Assembly (NCBI GenBank): GCA_028710845.1
Contig: JAQTTI010000001.1
Coordinates: 1 to 36,143, forward strand
DNA length: 36,143 nucleotides
Source: Candidatus Omnitrophota bacterium
Lineage (GTDB): Bacteria > Omnitrophota > Gorgyraeia > Gygaellales > Profunditerraquicolaceae
Direction: 5' to 3'
In this document: positions 6,977-14,699 of the stretch, one piece after another
Numbering within the stretch: position 1 is the stretch's first letter
Layout: every line of letters starts with the position of its first letter
Program-made: the position numbers and the translations under genes
Notes under the pieces: model-generated
What the model was told of the DNA's origin: nothing
The model's database searches: none
The model's input: only the letters and a program-made list of their open reading frames with translations

Positions 6977-8379
6977 AAAGGCCGCTTGTGTTGTTTACCG
7001 TTTTTTATTGCTCGGGGATCTTGTTGGGTAATTTAATACGTTTTAATTTTTGGGTAATCATCGGTTTAGCGCTAGCCATACTTTGCTGCTTAAATATCTT
7101 TCTAAAGAAGAACCGCATGTTTTTAATCTTAACATCGGTTTTCACAATATTTGCCGGTATCTTGAGCCTGGAGAATTGTCGGAGGTTGCCCTCCTGCCAT
7201 ATTAATAATTTTATCGGGTATAAGAGCAGTTTTCTTTATTGCTTGAAGGGGTTTGTTGACAGCGATATCGAAACTAAAAATAATTATTCTGAATTTATTT
7301 TTCGTCCGGAGGAGATGCGATTAGGAAAGTTGGGGTGGAACTGTTGCGGCAAGGTATTGATTAGGACGGATTACGCAAAAGATTTAAATTACGGCGATAA
7401 TTTAATGCTTATCGGAAAAATATCGCGCCCCTACCCAAATGTCTCCGGATACAAAAATTATCTTATGCGGCAGGGTATTTATTTAACTATGCAAATTAAT
7501 GATTCGCGCCAGGTTATCCGTCTTACGGAAAAAAGCGGCAATCCTTTTTTAAGGTTTTCCCGCTGGCTGCGCGGTAAGTCAGAGTCTGTCATAAGCGGTA
7601 ACCTGGAAGATGTCCCCTCCAGCATACTTTCTGCGATGATACTTGGGCAAAGGCGTAATATTCCCTGGCTGGTAAATGACTCGATGGTAAAAACCGGAAC
7701 AGTCCATATATTGGTAGTAAGCGGTTTTAATGTAGGTATTGTCGCTTTTATCTCCAATTTATTGCTTAAAATCCTGCGGATACCCCGCCGCCCGAGGCTT
7801 ATTTTTATAATAATATGCTTATTGGTTTATTGCTTTGTAACGGGCGCAAGTAATCCGGTGATAAGGGCTACAATAATGGGGGTGATTTTTCTCTGTTCCT
7901 ATTTTTTTAAAAGGGAGCCCGACATATATATCTCTCTGTCTTTAGCTGCTTTGATTATCCTTATTGTTAATCCGCCGCAGCTTTTTGATATAGGTTTTCA
8001 ATTGTCTTTCGCCAGTGTTTTTGCGATAGTCTTTGTTTATCCCCGGCTAAAGAACCTTTCCGGGGGAATGTTCTCTAAAATTAAAATTTTACAGTTTATC
8101 TATGATAGCAGCCTGGTTTCGTTCTCTGCCTGGTTGGGCACATCAGGGATAATATTGCTTAATTTCCGTATTTTATCGCCGATAACCGTTTTAGCCAATA
8201 TCCTGATTGTCCCGTTGGCTACTTTGATTACTTTAACCGGTTTTACCCTGGTCCTATCCGGAGCGCTTTGCCCTTTTTTAACCAATCTTTTTAGTTTCCC
8301 AGCTTCGATGTTGATTAATTTGCTTTTAGTCCTGAATACAAAACTAGCGAAATTGCCCTTTGCCTACTTTTCTTTTTGA
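6973..8379 (+). CDS. comEC: ComEC/Rec2-type DNA uptake channel, short form
   Basis: ComEC forms the inner-membrane channel through which single-stranded DNA enters during transformation. The 468 residues contain an N-terminal membrane plus soluble DUF4131/OB-like part (to about residue 170). The Competence domain follows, with the characteristic ILSAMILGQRRN and HILVVSGFNVG segments and many membrane helices. The C-terminal metallo-beta-lactamase domain of full-length ComEC (usually 700-800 residues) is absent: the protein ends after the last membrane segments with no frameshift visible, and the following DNA is a promoter region. It overlaps comEA by 4 bases (ATGA). It is probably intact as a short version, with any nuclease function supplied elsewhere. 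Confidence 0.88.
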   Translation: MKRPLVLFTVFYCSGILLGNLIRFNFWVIIGLALAILCCLNIFLKKNRMFLILTSVFTIFAGILSLENCRRLPSCHINNFIGYKSSFLYCLKGFVDSDIETKNNYSEFIFRPEEMRLGKLGWNCCGKVLIRTDYAKDLNYGDNLMLIGKISRPYPNVSGYKNYLMRQGIYLTMQINDSRQVIRLTEKSGNPFLRFSRWLRGKSESVISGNLEDVPSSILSAMILGQRRNIPWLVNDSMVKTGTVHILVVSGFNVGIVAFISNLLLKILRIPRRPRLIFIIICLLVYCFVTGASNPVIRATIMGVIFLCSYFFKREPDIYISLSLAALIILIVNPPQLFDIGFQLSFASVFAIVFVYPRLKNLSGGMFSKIKILQFIYDSSLVSFSAWLGTSGIILLNFRILSPITVLANILIVPLATLITLTGFTLVLSGALCPFLTNLFSFPASMLINLLLVLNTKLAKLPFAYFSF

Positions 8380-8409
8380 TTTTGGCTTTATGAAAAGCTA
8401 TTTGTAAGG

Positions 8410-8438
8410 TTGACAAATCTTTCCGGCTATGTTAAATT
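8410..8438 (+). promoter_or_regulatory. Extended -10 sigma70 promoter of the bamD-lptE-holA operon
   Basis: Perfect -35 TTGACA (8410-8415), 17-bp spacer, -10 TAAATT (8433-8438) preceded by TG plus one base, an extended -10. The start near 8445 gives a leader of about 49 bases. The TATGTTAAATT core is identical to the promoter at 28503-28531. Confidence 0.75.
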
Positions 8439-8493
8439 GGAAAGGTTAAATTAACCCATCTATCAATCCTGTAATCCTAGAAATCCGAACCTT

Positions 8494-9441
8494 ATGAAAC
8501 GTATAATCTTAAGTCTGTTAATAATTTCTTTTTTGTCAATCCAGCCGGCTTATCCTTATTGGATCTGGACCCCCAAGTCCGGGAAATGGGTGAATCCTAA
8601 AAACCTTCCCAAGGACAACCCGCAGGAACAGTTTGCTTATGCCAAAGCCTTCCTGGATAATGATAAATTCGAAGAAGCAAAACGTGAATTCCGTAAACTA
8701 CTCAAAGCTTATCCTAAGTCTGCGGAGGCTGCGGAAAGCCAGTATTACCTGGGAGCAATAGAAGAGAAGCAGGGAAGGTTATATGAAGCTTTTCAGGCCT
8801 ATCAAATGGTAATAGATAAATATCCGTTTTCAGAGCGCATCCAGGAAATTATCGAGAAAGAATATAGAATTGGCGAAAGATTCATGGCCGGAGAGAAACG
8901 TAAGGCAATGGGGATAGAGCTTCCGGTTGATAATCCGGCGATCGAAATATTCACTAAAGTAGTAGAAAACTCGACCTACGGACCGTTTGCCCCGAAAGCC
9001 CAATATAAATTAGGTCTGGTTTTAAAAGGTTTAATGCGTTATTATGAAGCGGAAGACGAATTCAGCAAGTTAGTCACCCGTTATCCGGATAGCGAATGGG
9101 CCTCTGCAGCTAAATTCCAAATCGCCAGCTGCCGGGCCAGTTTGTCCAAAGGGCCTGCTTATGACCAGGGAGCAGCGGAAGAGGCTAAGGAAAAGTTCGA
9201 GGTATTTGTAAAAGAGCACCCGGATGCGGTGCTTTCTCTGGATGCCCAGAAAAATATCTCCCAGATCAGGGAAAAAGAAGCGGAAGGATATTATAATATC
9301 GGCCGCTTTTATGAAAAACAAAGACAATTCGAATCAGCAAAAATATATTACAACGATATCATCGATAATTATTCGGAAAGTTCTTTTGCCAAGGATGCAG
9401 CAATCAGGCTGCAGATAATGGAGCATAAAGATGAAAAATAG
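8494..9441 (+). CDS. bamD: BamD-like outer membrane assembly protein (TPR)
   Basis: BamD is the TPR scaffold of the Bam complex that inserts beta-barrel proteins into the outer membrane. The 315 residues start with a secretion signal (hydrophobic to about residue 20). TPR-like repeats follow, with the recurrent pattern of short helices ending in YP (AKREFRKLLKAYPKS, AYQMVIDKYPFS, EDEFSKLVTRYPDS, YYNDIIDNYSES). Length is greater than E. coli BamD (245), because of an additional repeat. The signal region has no cysteine, so it is not a lipoprotein like classical BamD. The first gene after a good promoter, it overlaps lptE by 11 bases, fitting an envelope operon. A CpoB/YbgF-type TPR protein is the main alternative. 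Confidence 0.8.
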   Translation: MKRIILSLLIISFLSIQPAYPYWIWTPKSGKWVNPKNLPKDNPQEQFAYAKAFLDNDKFEEAKREFRKLLKAYPKSAEAAESQYYLGAIEEKQGRLYEAFQAYQMVIDKYPFSERIQEIIEKEYRIGERFMAGEKRKAMGIELPVDNPAIEIFTKVVENSTYGPFAPKAQYKLGLVLKGLMRYYEAEDEFSKLVTRYPDSEWASAAKFQIASCRASLSKGPAYDQGAAEEAKEKFEVFVKEHPDAVLSLDAQKNISQIREKEAEGYYNIGRFYEKQRQFESAKIYYNDIIDNYSESSFAKDAAIRLQIMEHKDEK

Positions 9442-10003
9442 AACCGGGATTTGTTTGCCTCTAATTTTAATGTTTTGCTTTTTACCGGCTTTTTTATCAG
9501 GCTGCGGTTATACAACCAAGTCAATGCTAACCGGTAAATACAGCACTATTTACGTCAATCCGTTTTTAAACAAGGTAGACGTTACCCAGGAATCTTATGC
9601 GGCAAACAAATACCGCATATACCGGCCGATGCTTGAGACCGATATCACCAGAAGGGTAATTAACAGGTATTTATTCGACGGCAACCTGAAGCCGAAAAAA
9701 GAAGGGCAGGCCGATTTAGTGTTAAAAGGAGAATTAATTGAATACCGTAAGGACCCTTTAAGTTATACTTCGGATAATAACGAGATCGCTGAATACCGGA
9801 TAAATATCTACGTTAATATAAGCCTTTGGGATGTTAAAGAAGACAAGCTTCTTTGGCAAGAAAACAACTTCAACGGTAACTACTCGTATTTTACTAGTTT
9901 TGCTACTGGGAATGTAATCCAGGTGCCGGAAGAAACAGCGGTAAATAATGCTATTGAGGATTTGGCCCGCCGCATTGTCGAGCGCACAGTTGAGCAATGG
10001 TAA
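9431..10003 (+). CDS. lptE: LptE-like LPS-assembly lipoprotein
   Basis: LptE plugs the LptD barrel in the outer membrane during lipopolysaccharide export. The 190-residue protein has a lipoprotein signal ending in the lipobox LSGC with C25 as lipidated residue, followed by GYTT as in many LptE proteins. The pattern of short beta strands (ILYVNPF-type first strand, DITRRVINRYLFDGNLK, ADLVLKGELIEYRKDP, WEENN-like strand) agrees with the LptE/RlpB fold. It overlaps bamD at its 5' end and is followed one base later by holA. In several diderm lineages lptE and holA are neighbours, as here. Confidence 0.85.
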   Translation: MKNRTGICLPLILMFCFLPAFLSGCGYTTKSMLTGKYSTIYVNPFLNKVDVTQESYAANKYRIYRPMLETDITRRVINRYLFDGNLKPKKEGQADLVLKGELIEYRKDPLSYTSDNNEIAEYRINIYVNISLWDVKEDKLLWQENNFNGNYSYFTSFATGNVIQVPEETAVNNAIEDLARRIVERTVEQW

Positions 10004-10004
10004 T

Positions 10005-10688
10005 ATGGCTTACCCCGTTAAGGACAAGACAGAATCCCATCCCGCCTTTAACATCTGCCTGCTTATTGGCTCAGACGTTATAGCCAAAGAAATCCAGCTT
10101 AAAAGATTAAAACAGGAATTTCTCTCTCCCCAGCTCCAGGATTTTAATTTTGATAAGTTATACGCCAAAGAAATAGATTTAAAAGATATCCAGGAACGTT
10201 TTCTAGCCGTTCCCTTAAAAAGTCAGAGAAGAATTATTATAATCAAAGGCGCAGATTATCTAAGCGCTGAAGCGCAGGAATTTTTCCTATCTTACTCAAA
10301 AAAGCCCCACAAACAATTGATATTAATCCTTGATTATGAACGCTATGATTATAAGGATGGGTTTATTAAGGCGATTACCCGGTATTCAAAGGTCATCCGC
10401 TTTAAAGAAACAGTCAACCCGGACACATTTGCTTTAAGCCGCCAGATTGAATTAAGAAAGACCGATTCAGCGCTTAAGATATTAAGCCAGCTGCTTAAAA
10501 ACGGTGAGGTGCCGGAACGTATCCTTGGGGGTTTGCGTTATGCCTGGGAGAAAAACGGTACAGAAGGAGATCTGGCCCGTAAAAAACTCAAATTTCTGTT
10601 AAATTGCGATATTGAAATAAAAACAGGCAGGCTGCCGCCTGCCTTTGCTTTGGAAAAATTAGTGGTTAGTTTATGCGGATTTGCGTAA
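10005..10688 (+). CDS. holA: DNA polymerase III delta subunit, short form
   Basis: HolA opens the sliding clamp as part of the clamp loader. The start chosen is the ATG at 10005, one base after the lptE stop; an in-frame ATG at 9948 lies within lptE and would add unrelated residues. The 227 residues show the delta features: a first strand ICLLIGSD, a segment like KSQRRIIIIKGADYLS, then LILILDYE, and a helical C-terminal half with LLKNGEVPERILGGLRYAW. It is well below the usual 330-350 residues, with the middle domain and part of the collar missing. It overlaps the convergent rpsT by 18 bases, and its 3' end contains the rpsT terminator. Confidence 0.8.
   Translation: MAYPVKDKTESHPAFNICLLIGSDVIAKEIQLKRLKQEFLSPQLQDFNFDKLYAKEIDLKDIQERFLAVPLKSQRRIIIIKGADYLSAEAQEFFLSYSKKPHKQLILILDYERYDYKDGFIKAITRYSKVIRFKETVNPDTFALSRQIELRKTDSALKILSQLLKNGEVPERILGGLRYAWEKNGTEGDLARKKLKFLLNCDIEIKTGRLPPAFALEKLVVSLCGFA
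10615..10643 (-). terminator. Rho-independent terminator of rpsT inside holA
   Basis: Read on the minus strand, GGCAGGC and GCCTGCC (plus 10637-10643 and 10626-10632) pair as a 7-bp GC-rich stem with a 4-base loop. TGTTTTTATTT follows. It lies 28 bases beyond the rpsT stop and entirely inside the holA coding sequence of the opposite strand. Confidence 0.75.
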
Positions 10689-10931
10689 TTTGAGCGTAAG
10701 ACGCGATTTTCTTCGGTTGGCCGTAGCCGGATGGATAATCTTTTTCTTAGCTGCTTTATCCAGCTGGGAAAATACTTTGGAAATGAAGGTTTTTGATTCG
10801 GCGTCTTTTTTGGCGATTAATTCTTGTAATTTTTTTATCGCTTTTTTAAGCCGTGATTTTACTTTTAAGTTGCGGTCACGTTTTCTCTTGTTAACCCGGT
10901 TGCTTTTTAATGATGTTCTACGTCTTGGCAT
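10671..10931 (-). CDS. rpsT: 30S ribosomal protein S20
   Basis: S20 binds 16S rRNA in the body of the small subunit. The 86 residues are strongly basic and mostly helical, with the typical RTSLKSNRVNKRKRDRN start, the SRLKKAIKKL middle and the IHPATANRRKSRLTLKL C-terminus, at normal length. The Shine-Dalgarno AAGGAG lies close before the ATG. The promoter has a perfect -35 that overlaps the start codon of the divergent murJ. The 3' end runs 18 bases into the convergent holA. Confidence 0.97.
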   Translation of the reverse strand: MPRRRTSLKSNRVNKRKRDRNLKVKSRLKKAIKKLQELIAKKDAESKTFISKVFSQLDKAAKKKIIHPATANRRKSRLTLKLRKSA

Positions 10932-10957
10932 ATAATCTCCTTATTAATTACTTATGA

Positions 10958-10972
10958 GCTAATATTATTAGC
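10958..10972. promoter_or_regulatory. 15-bp palindrome between rpsT and murJ, possible operator
   Basis: GCTAATA-T-TATTAGC is a perfect 7+1+7 palindrome. It covers the -10 region of the rpsT promoter and touches a possible murJ -10 (CATAAT, 10972-10977). Its position could allow a dimeric regulator to control both genes. It could also be chance in AT-rich DNA. Confidence 0.35.
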
Positions 10973-10993
10973 ATAATTCATCGGCCATGTCAA
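10964..10993 (-). promoter_or_regulatory. Promoter of rpsT
   Basis: On the minus strand: perfect -35 TTGACA (10988-10993), 18-bp spacer, -10 AATAAT (10964-10969). The start near 10957 gives a leader of about 26 bases containing the Shine-Dalgarno. The -35 overlaps the murJ ATG at 10987-10989. Confidence 0.65.
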
Positions 10994-12522
10994 TAAACAA
11001 ATATCCCGAAAATAGCCATCATTTGGTGGCCCGGTCCGCCTCGATTATTAGTTTAGCTACCCTTGTTTCCCGGGTGCTCGGCTTTATAAGAGACATTATA
11101 ATTGCCCGCTTGTTCGGCGTCTATATTTATGCCCAGGCATTTATTATTGCCTTTCGTATACCCAATCTTTTCAGGGATTTAGTCGCCGAAGGCGCTTCTA
11201 ACGCGGCTATTGTGCCTGTTTTAAGCGAATACAGCCTGAAGCGCAAAGAGGAATTTTGGGAGCTGGTCAACATTCTGCTTAACTTCTTGCTGATTTTTTT
11301 GAGCGTAATCACTATTGTTGGAATAATTTTCTCTCCGGTTATCGTCCGCCTGATTGCTCCCGGTTTCATTGCTTCTCCTGAAAAGCTCCGGGCAACTGTT
11401 GCCTTAAACCGCCTTATTTTTCCTTATCTCCTGCTTATCGGTCTTTCCGCCTATGCCGTAGCGGTGCTTAATTCACTTAAAAACTTTGCCGTTTCCGCTT
11501 TTGCCCCCTGCCTTCTGAACATTGCCGTGATTATTTGTGCAATGATTTTTGGTGAAAATGTGATGGGCCTCGCCACCGGTGTTTTAATCGGAGGCTTACT
11601 TCAACTTGCGGTGCAAATTCCGGTTCTTTATAAAAAAGGGTTTCGGCCGCGCTGGGCGTTTTCTTTTAACCATCCCGGAATGGTGCAAATCAGAAGGTTG
11701 ATGGCTCCCCGGCTGGCCAGCAGCGGTATTTACCATTTAAATAACTTTGCCGACTCAATATTCAGCTCTATTTCGGTAGTTGTCGGAGAAGGCGGTGTGG
11801 CTGTGTTATATTTTGCCTATCGTTTTATCCAATTTCCTATAGGAATTTTCAGCAATGCCATTGCCCAGGCTATCCTGCCTACTTTTTCTACTCAAGTTCT
11901 GGATGAAAACCATGAGGAGCTTAGGCGGACGCTTTCCTGGGGACTGAGGACAGTCTTTTTTGTAATGCTTCCGGTAAGCGCCTTTTTTATGGCCCTGGCC
12001 CAACCTTTAATCCTGGTGTTCTTTGGGGGAGGAAAATTCGATTATCATTCCGGTTTTTTAACCGCTAATGCTTTATTTTTCTATAGCATAGGCTTAAGCG
12101 CTTACGGAGGGATCAAAATATTACAATGCTGTTTTTTTGCGTTAAAAGACACCGTAACTCCGACAAAAATAGCCGGGCTTTCCCTGATTTTAAATGTCTT
12201 GCTTAATGCGATACTTATGTTTCCCCTAAAAATCGGCGGCTTGGCCCTGGCTACTTCTATTTCGGGGATTGTGGCTTTTTTCTTGTTGTTCTTTATTTTA
12301 AGGAAAAGGCTGGGAGGGTTTGAAGGCAAAAGAATTTTAAGCTCTTTTTTACGGGTATTGGCGGCTTCACTTTGCACGGCCGGGATATGTTTACTGGTTA
12401 ACCGGGCGATGAATTTCGTCTGGGCCCTGTTTATCGGGGCTTTGTCTTATATTGTTTTTTGCTTTATTTTTAGAGTTACCGAACTTAAAGAACTAATGCA
12501 GAGATTCTTATGGAAAGATTAA
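10987..12522 (+). CDS. murJ: Lipid II flippase MurJ
   Basis: MurJ moves lipid II, the peptidoglycan precursor, across the inner membrane. The 511 residues are spread over about 14 membrane segments of the MOP/MVF fold. Family landmarks are visible: SIISLATLVSRVLGFIRDIIIARLFG at the N-terminus, the FRIPNLFRDLVAEGA loop (residues about 54-68), and the later RFIQFPIGIFSNAIAQAILP segment. The ATG has no Shine-Dalgarno and lies about three bases after the start implied by a possible CATAAT -10, so translation may be leaderless. The 3' end overlaps uvrC by 13 bases. Confidence 0.96.
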   Translation: MSINKYPENSHHLVARSASIISLATLVSRVLGFIRDIIIARLFGVYIYAQAFIIAFRIPNLFRDLVAEGASNAAIVPVLSEYSLKRKEEFWELVNILLNFLLIFLSVITIVGIIFSPVIVRLIAPGFIASPEKLRATVALNRLIFPYLLLIGLSAYAVAVLNSLKNFAVSAFAPCLLNIAVIICAMIFGENVMGLATGVLIGGLLQLAVQIPVLYKKGFRPRWAFSFNHPGMVQIRRLMAPRLASSGIYHLNNFADSIFSSISVVVGEGGVAVLYFAYRFIQFPIGIFSNAIAQAILPTFSTQVLDENHEELRRTLSWGLRTVFFVMLPVSAFFMALAQPLILVFFGGGKFDYHSGFLTANALFFYSIGLSAYGGIKILQCCFFALKDTVTPTKIAGLSLILNVLLNAILMFPLKIGGLALATSISGIVAFFLLFFILRKRLGGFEGKRILSSFLRVLAASLCTAGICLLVNRAMNFVWALFIGALSYIVFCFIFRVTELKELMQRFLWKD

Positions 12523-13742
12523 AAGAAAAAATCCTCCGGGCTCCGGATTTGCCGGGAGTTTATTTAATGCGCGACAGCCGAAACCAGGTGATTTACGTGG
12601 GCAAGGCCAACTCGCTTAAGAAGCGGCTGCGCAGTTACCTGGGCAGGGATTTGTCCGCCAAAACAATGGCCTTGATGTCCAAAGCTTACGACCTTGAATT
12701 TGAACTTTCCGCTAATGAAAGCCTGGCCCTGCTCCTTGAGGCCAACCGGATCCACCAGTTTAAACCAAAATATAATATTTCCTTAAAAGATGATAAGAGT
12801 TTTCCCTTAGTCTGGATTTCCGGAGATAAATTCCCCTCGATCTCTATTGTCCGCAAGAAAAAACATGATTCAGGAAGGTATCTCGGGCCGTATACCAATG
12901 CCAAGCTTTTAAGGAGCGCCCTCAAAATTATCAGGCGCAACTTCGCTTTTCGTTCTTGCTGGAATATGCCCGAGAAAAGCTGTATTTATTACAGGATTAA
13001 TCTCTGTCAGGGTCCCTGTATAGGCAAGATCAGCCCGAGAGAATATAAGCAGGTTATCGATAATATTATTTTGATCCTGGAAGGAAAAATCGACCTATTG
13101 GTTGACAAACTTACAAAATTGATGCGGGCTAAAGCTCAGGAAAAGGATTTCGAGCAAGCGGCTGTGCTTCGCGACCAGATAATTGTTTTATCGCAAATGC
13201 GTTCAGTCCAAAGCAGCGCCAGCCGGAAAAGCCAGCTGGAAGACCTTAAAAACAAGCTGGGTCTGGAAGTTTTGCCTGAAAGAATCGAGGGGTTTGATAT
13301 ATCTAACCTATCCGGGAAACAGGCGGTTGGTTCGATGGTAAGTTTTTATAACGGTTTTGCGGATAAAAATAATTATCGCCGGTTTAGAATAAAAAGTTTC
13401 GCAGGAATTGATGATTACAGGATGCTGGCTGAAGTAGTAAGGCGCCGTTACAGCAGGCTGATGAAAGAAAAGGCGGCCTTACCAGATCTTCTGCTGATTG
13501 ACGGAGGCAAACAGCATCTTTTAACGGCGGCAGGCGTGCTTAAAGAGCTGGATTGCTCTATTCCGATAGTAAGCATTGCAAAAGAAAAAGAAAATATCTA
13601 TACTATCCGGGGACGGTTAGTTTTAGGTCTAGCCAAGGACAGTCCGGCTATGAATTTAATCCGTGCGGTGCGGGATGAAGCTCATAGGTTTGCCCTGAAC
13701 TACCATCATATACTGCGGCGTAAAGATTTGATCGGAAGATAA
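12510..13742 (+). CDS. uvrC: UvrC excinuclease subunit, reduced domain set
   Basis: UvrC makes both incisions in nucleotide excision repair. In order: a GIY-YIG nuclease (GVYLM at 16-20, IYVGKA at 28-33), a four-cysteine cluster (C150, C158, C166, C170) as in iron-sulphur UvrC, a UVR motif near 208-226, and the RNase H-like second nuclease with D263, D301/D302, D331 and H399 in place. At 410 residues it is much shorter than the usual 600. About 130 residues between UVR and the RNase H-like domain are missing, and so is the C-terminal helix-hairpin-helix pair: it stops right after the catalytic His segment. Both nuclease sites look intact. It overlaps the end of murJ and is followed 21 bases later by the PEGA gene. 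Confidence 0.88.
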   Translation: MERLKEKILRAPDLPGVYLMRDSRNQVIYVGKANSLKKRLRSYLGRDLSAKTMALMSKAYDLEFELSANESLALLLEANRIHQFKPKYNISLKDDKSFPLVWISGDKFPSISIVRKKKHDSGRYLGPYTNAKLLRSALKIIRRNFAFRSCWNMPEKSCIYYRINLCQGPCIGKISPREYKQVIDNIILILEGKIDLLVDKLTKLMRAKAQEKDFEQAAVLRDQIIVLSQMRSVQSSASRKSQLEDLKNKLGLEVLPERIEGFDISNLSGKQAVGSMVSFYNGFADKNNYRRFRIKSFAGIDDYRMLAEVVRRRYSRLMKEKAALPDLLLIDGGKQHLLTAAGVLKELDCSIPIVSIAKEKENIYTIRGRLVLGLAKDSPAMNLIRAVRDEAHRFALNYHHILRRKDLIGR

Positions 13743-13763
13743 GGCAAAATAAAAGGATAAATA

Positions 13764-14699
13764 ATGCCGAGTTTCCAAAAAGCCAGAAGCTTTTTATTTT
13801 ATTTAAGTTTAATTTCCTTCTTTGTCGGCCTGCCTTTTATCATTGCTTCTGCTCTGGGGTATAAATTTAACCCCTATAATTTTAAATTTATTAAAACCGG
13901 CCTGATTTATATAAAGACGCATCCGGAAGGGGCCAGGATCTATCTTAATGGCAAATTGGTCCCTGAAAAAAGCCCGGCCAGCATTACTGAGCTTACTCCC
14001 GGAGTCTATAAACTCTTTATTGAATTGGAGAACTATTATCCCTGGAAAGCCGAAGTTGATGTTGAGGCCGGCAAAGCATTAAGGTTAGATAAAATCATCC
14101 TTTTTTCTTTACGGCCCAACCTCGGACAGCTAAACCGGGAAAGATTCTCTTATTTCAAAGTCGATAGTGAAAAGAAGATTATTTATTACCTGGATTTGGA
14201 AAACAGGGTTATTTACAGGTCTGGGCTTGACGGTAGTAATTTCGAAGATATAGCTAATCTTCCCGAAAATTTCCCTCAAATCATTGGCTTTGATTTTTCT
14301 CCCGACAGGAAAAAGATGTTTATTTTTAGCCAGCATCAAGTCAGTGTAATTTCATTTGATCTGGATCCTGAGCTTGACTTTTCTGATTCTCCGTTAATGC
14401 TGGAATTTCCGCGGGAAAAAATAATCAATGTCTTTTGGCATTCGGACAGCTATCATTTAGTAGTTTTAACGAATAAACACGTATTGGTCATAGAATCTAA
14501 ACCACGGGGGGTGCCGATTAATTTAATCAGGTTAAATAAAGAGGACCCCACAGGTTTTTACGACCAAAATGAAAATGCGCTTTATTTTAGCGATAGCCAA
14601 AGAAGCCCTGATGGAACAACTTTTAACAACCTTTATAAATTGGAGTTAAATACTAACCTGGATTTATTGGATATGATCAGGAAGAAGTCCGATGAATAA
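13764..14699 (+). CDS. PEGA-domain membrane-anchored protein
   Basis: The 311-residue protein has one N-terminal membrane helix (about residues 13-32). A PEGA domain follows at about 45-105 (IYIKTHPEGARIYLNGKL, with the PEGA motif itself and a closing LRLDKIILF strand). The rest contains beta strands with SPDRKK-type turns that suggest part of a propeller (GFDFSPDRKKMFIFS, VFWHSDSYHLVVLT, LYFSDSQRSPDG). PEGA domains occur in surface and periplasmic proteins; no reaction is known for this one. The Shine-Dalgarno AAGGATAA supports the start. The stop overlaps the glycosyltransferase start by 8 bases, so the two are translationally coupled and may act together at the envelope. Confidence 0.75.
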   Translation: MPSFQKARSFLFYLSLISFFVGLPFIIASALGYKFNPYNFKFIKTGLIYIKTHPEGARIYLNGKLVPEKSPASITELTPGVYKLFIELENYYPWKAEVDVEAGKALRLDKIILFSLRPNLGQLNRERFSYFKVDSEKKIIYYLDLENRVIYRSGLDGSNFEDIANLPENFPQIIGFDFSPDRKKMFIFSQHQVSVISFDLDPELDFSDSPLMLEFPREKIINVFWHSDSYHLVVLTNKHVLVIESKPRGVPINLIRLNKEDPTGFYDQNENALYFSDSQRSPDGTTFNNLYKLELNTNLDLLDMIRKKSDE

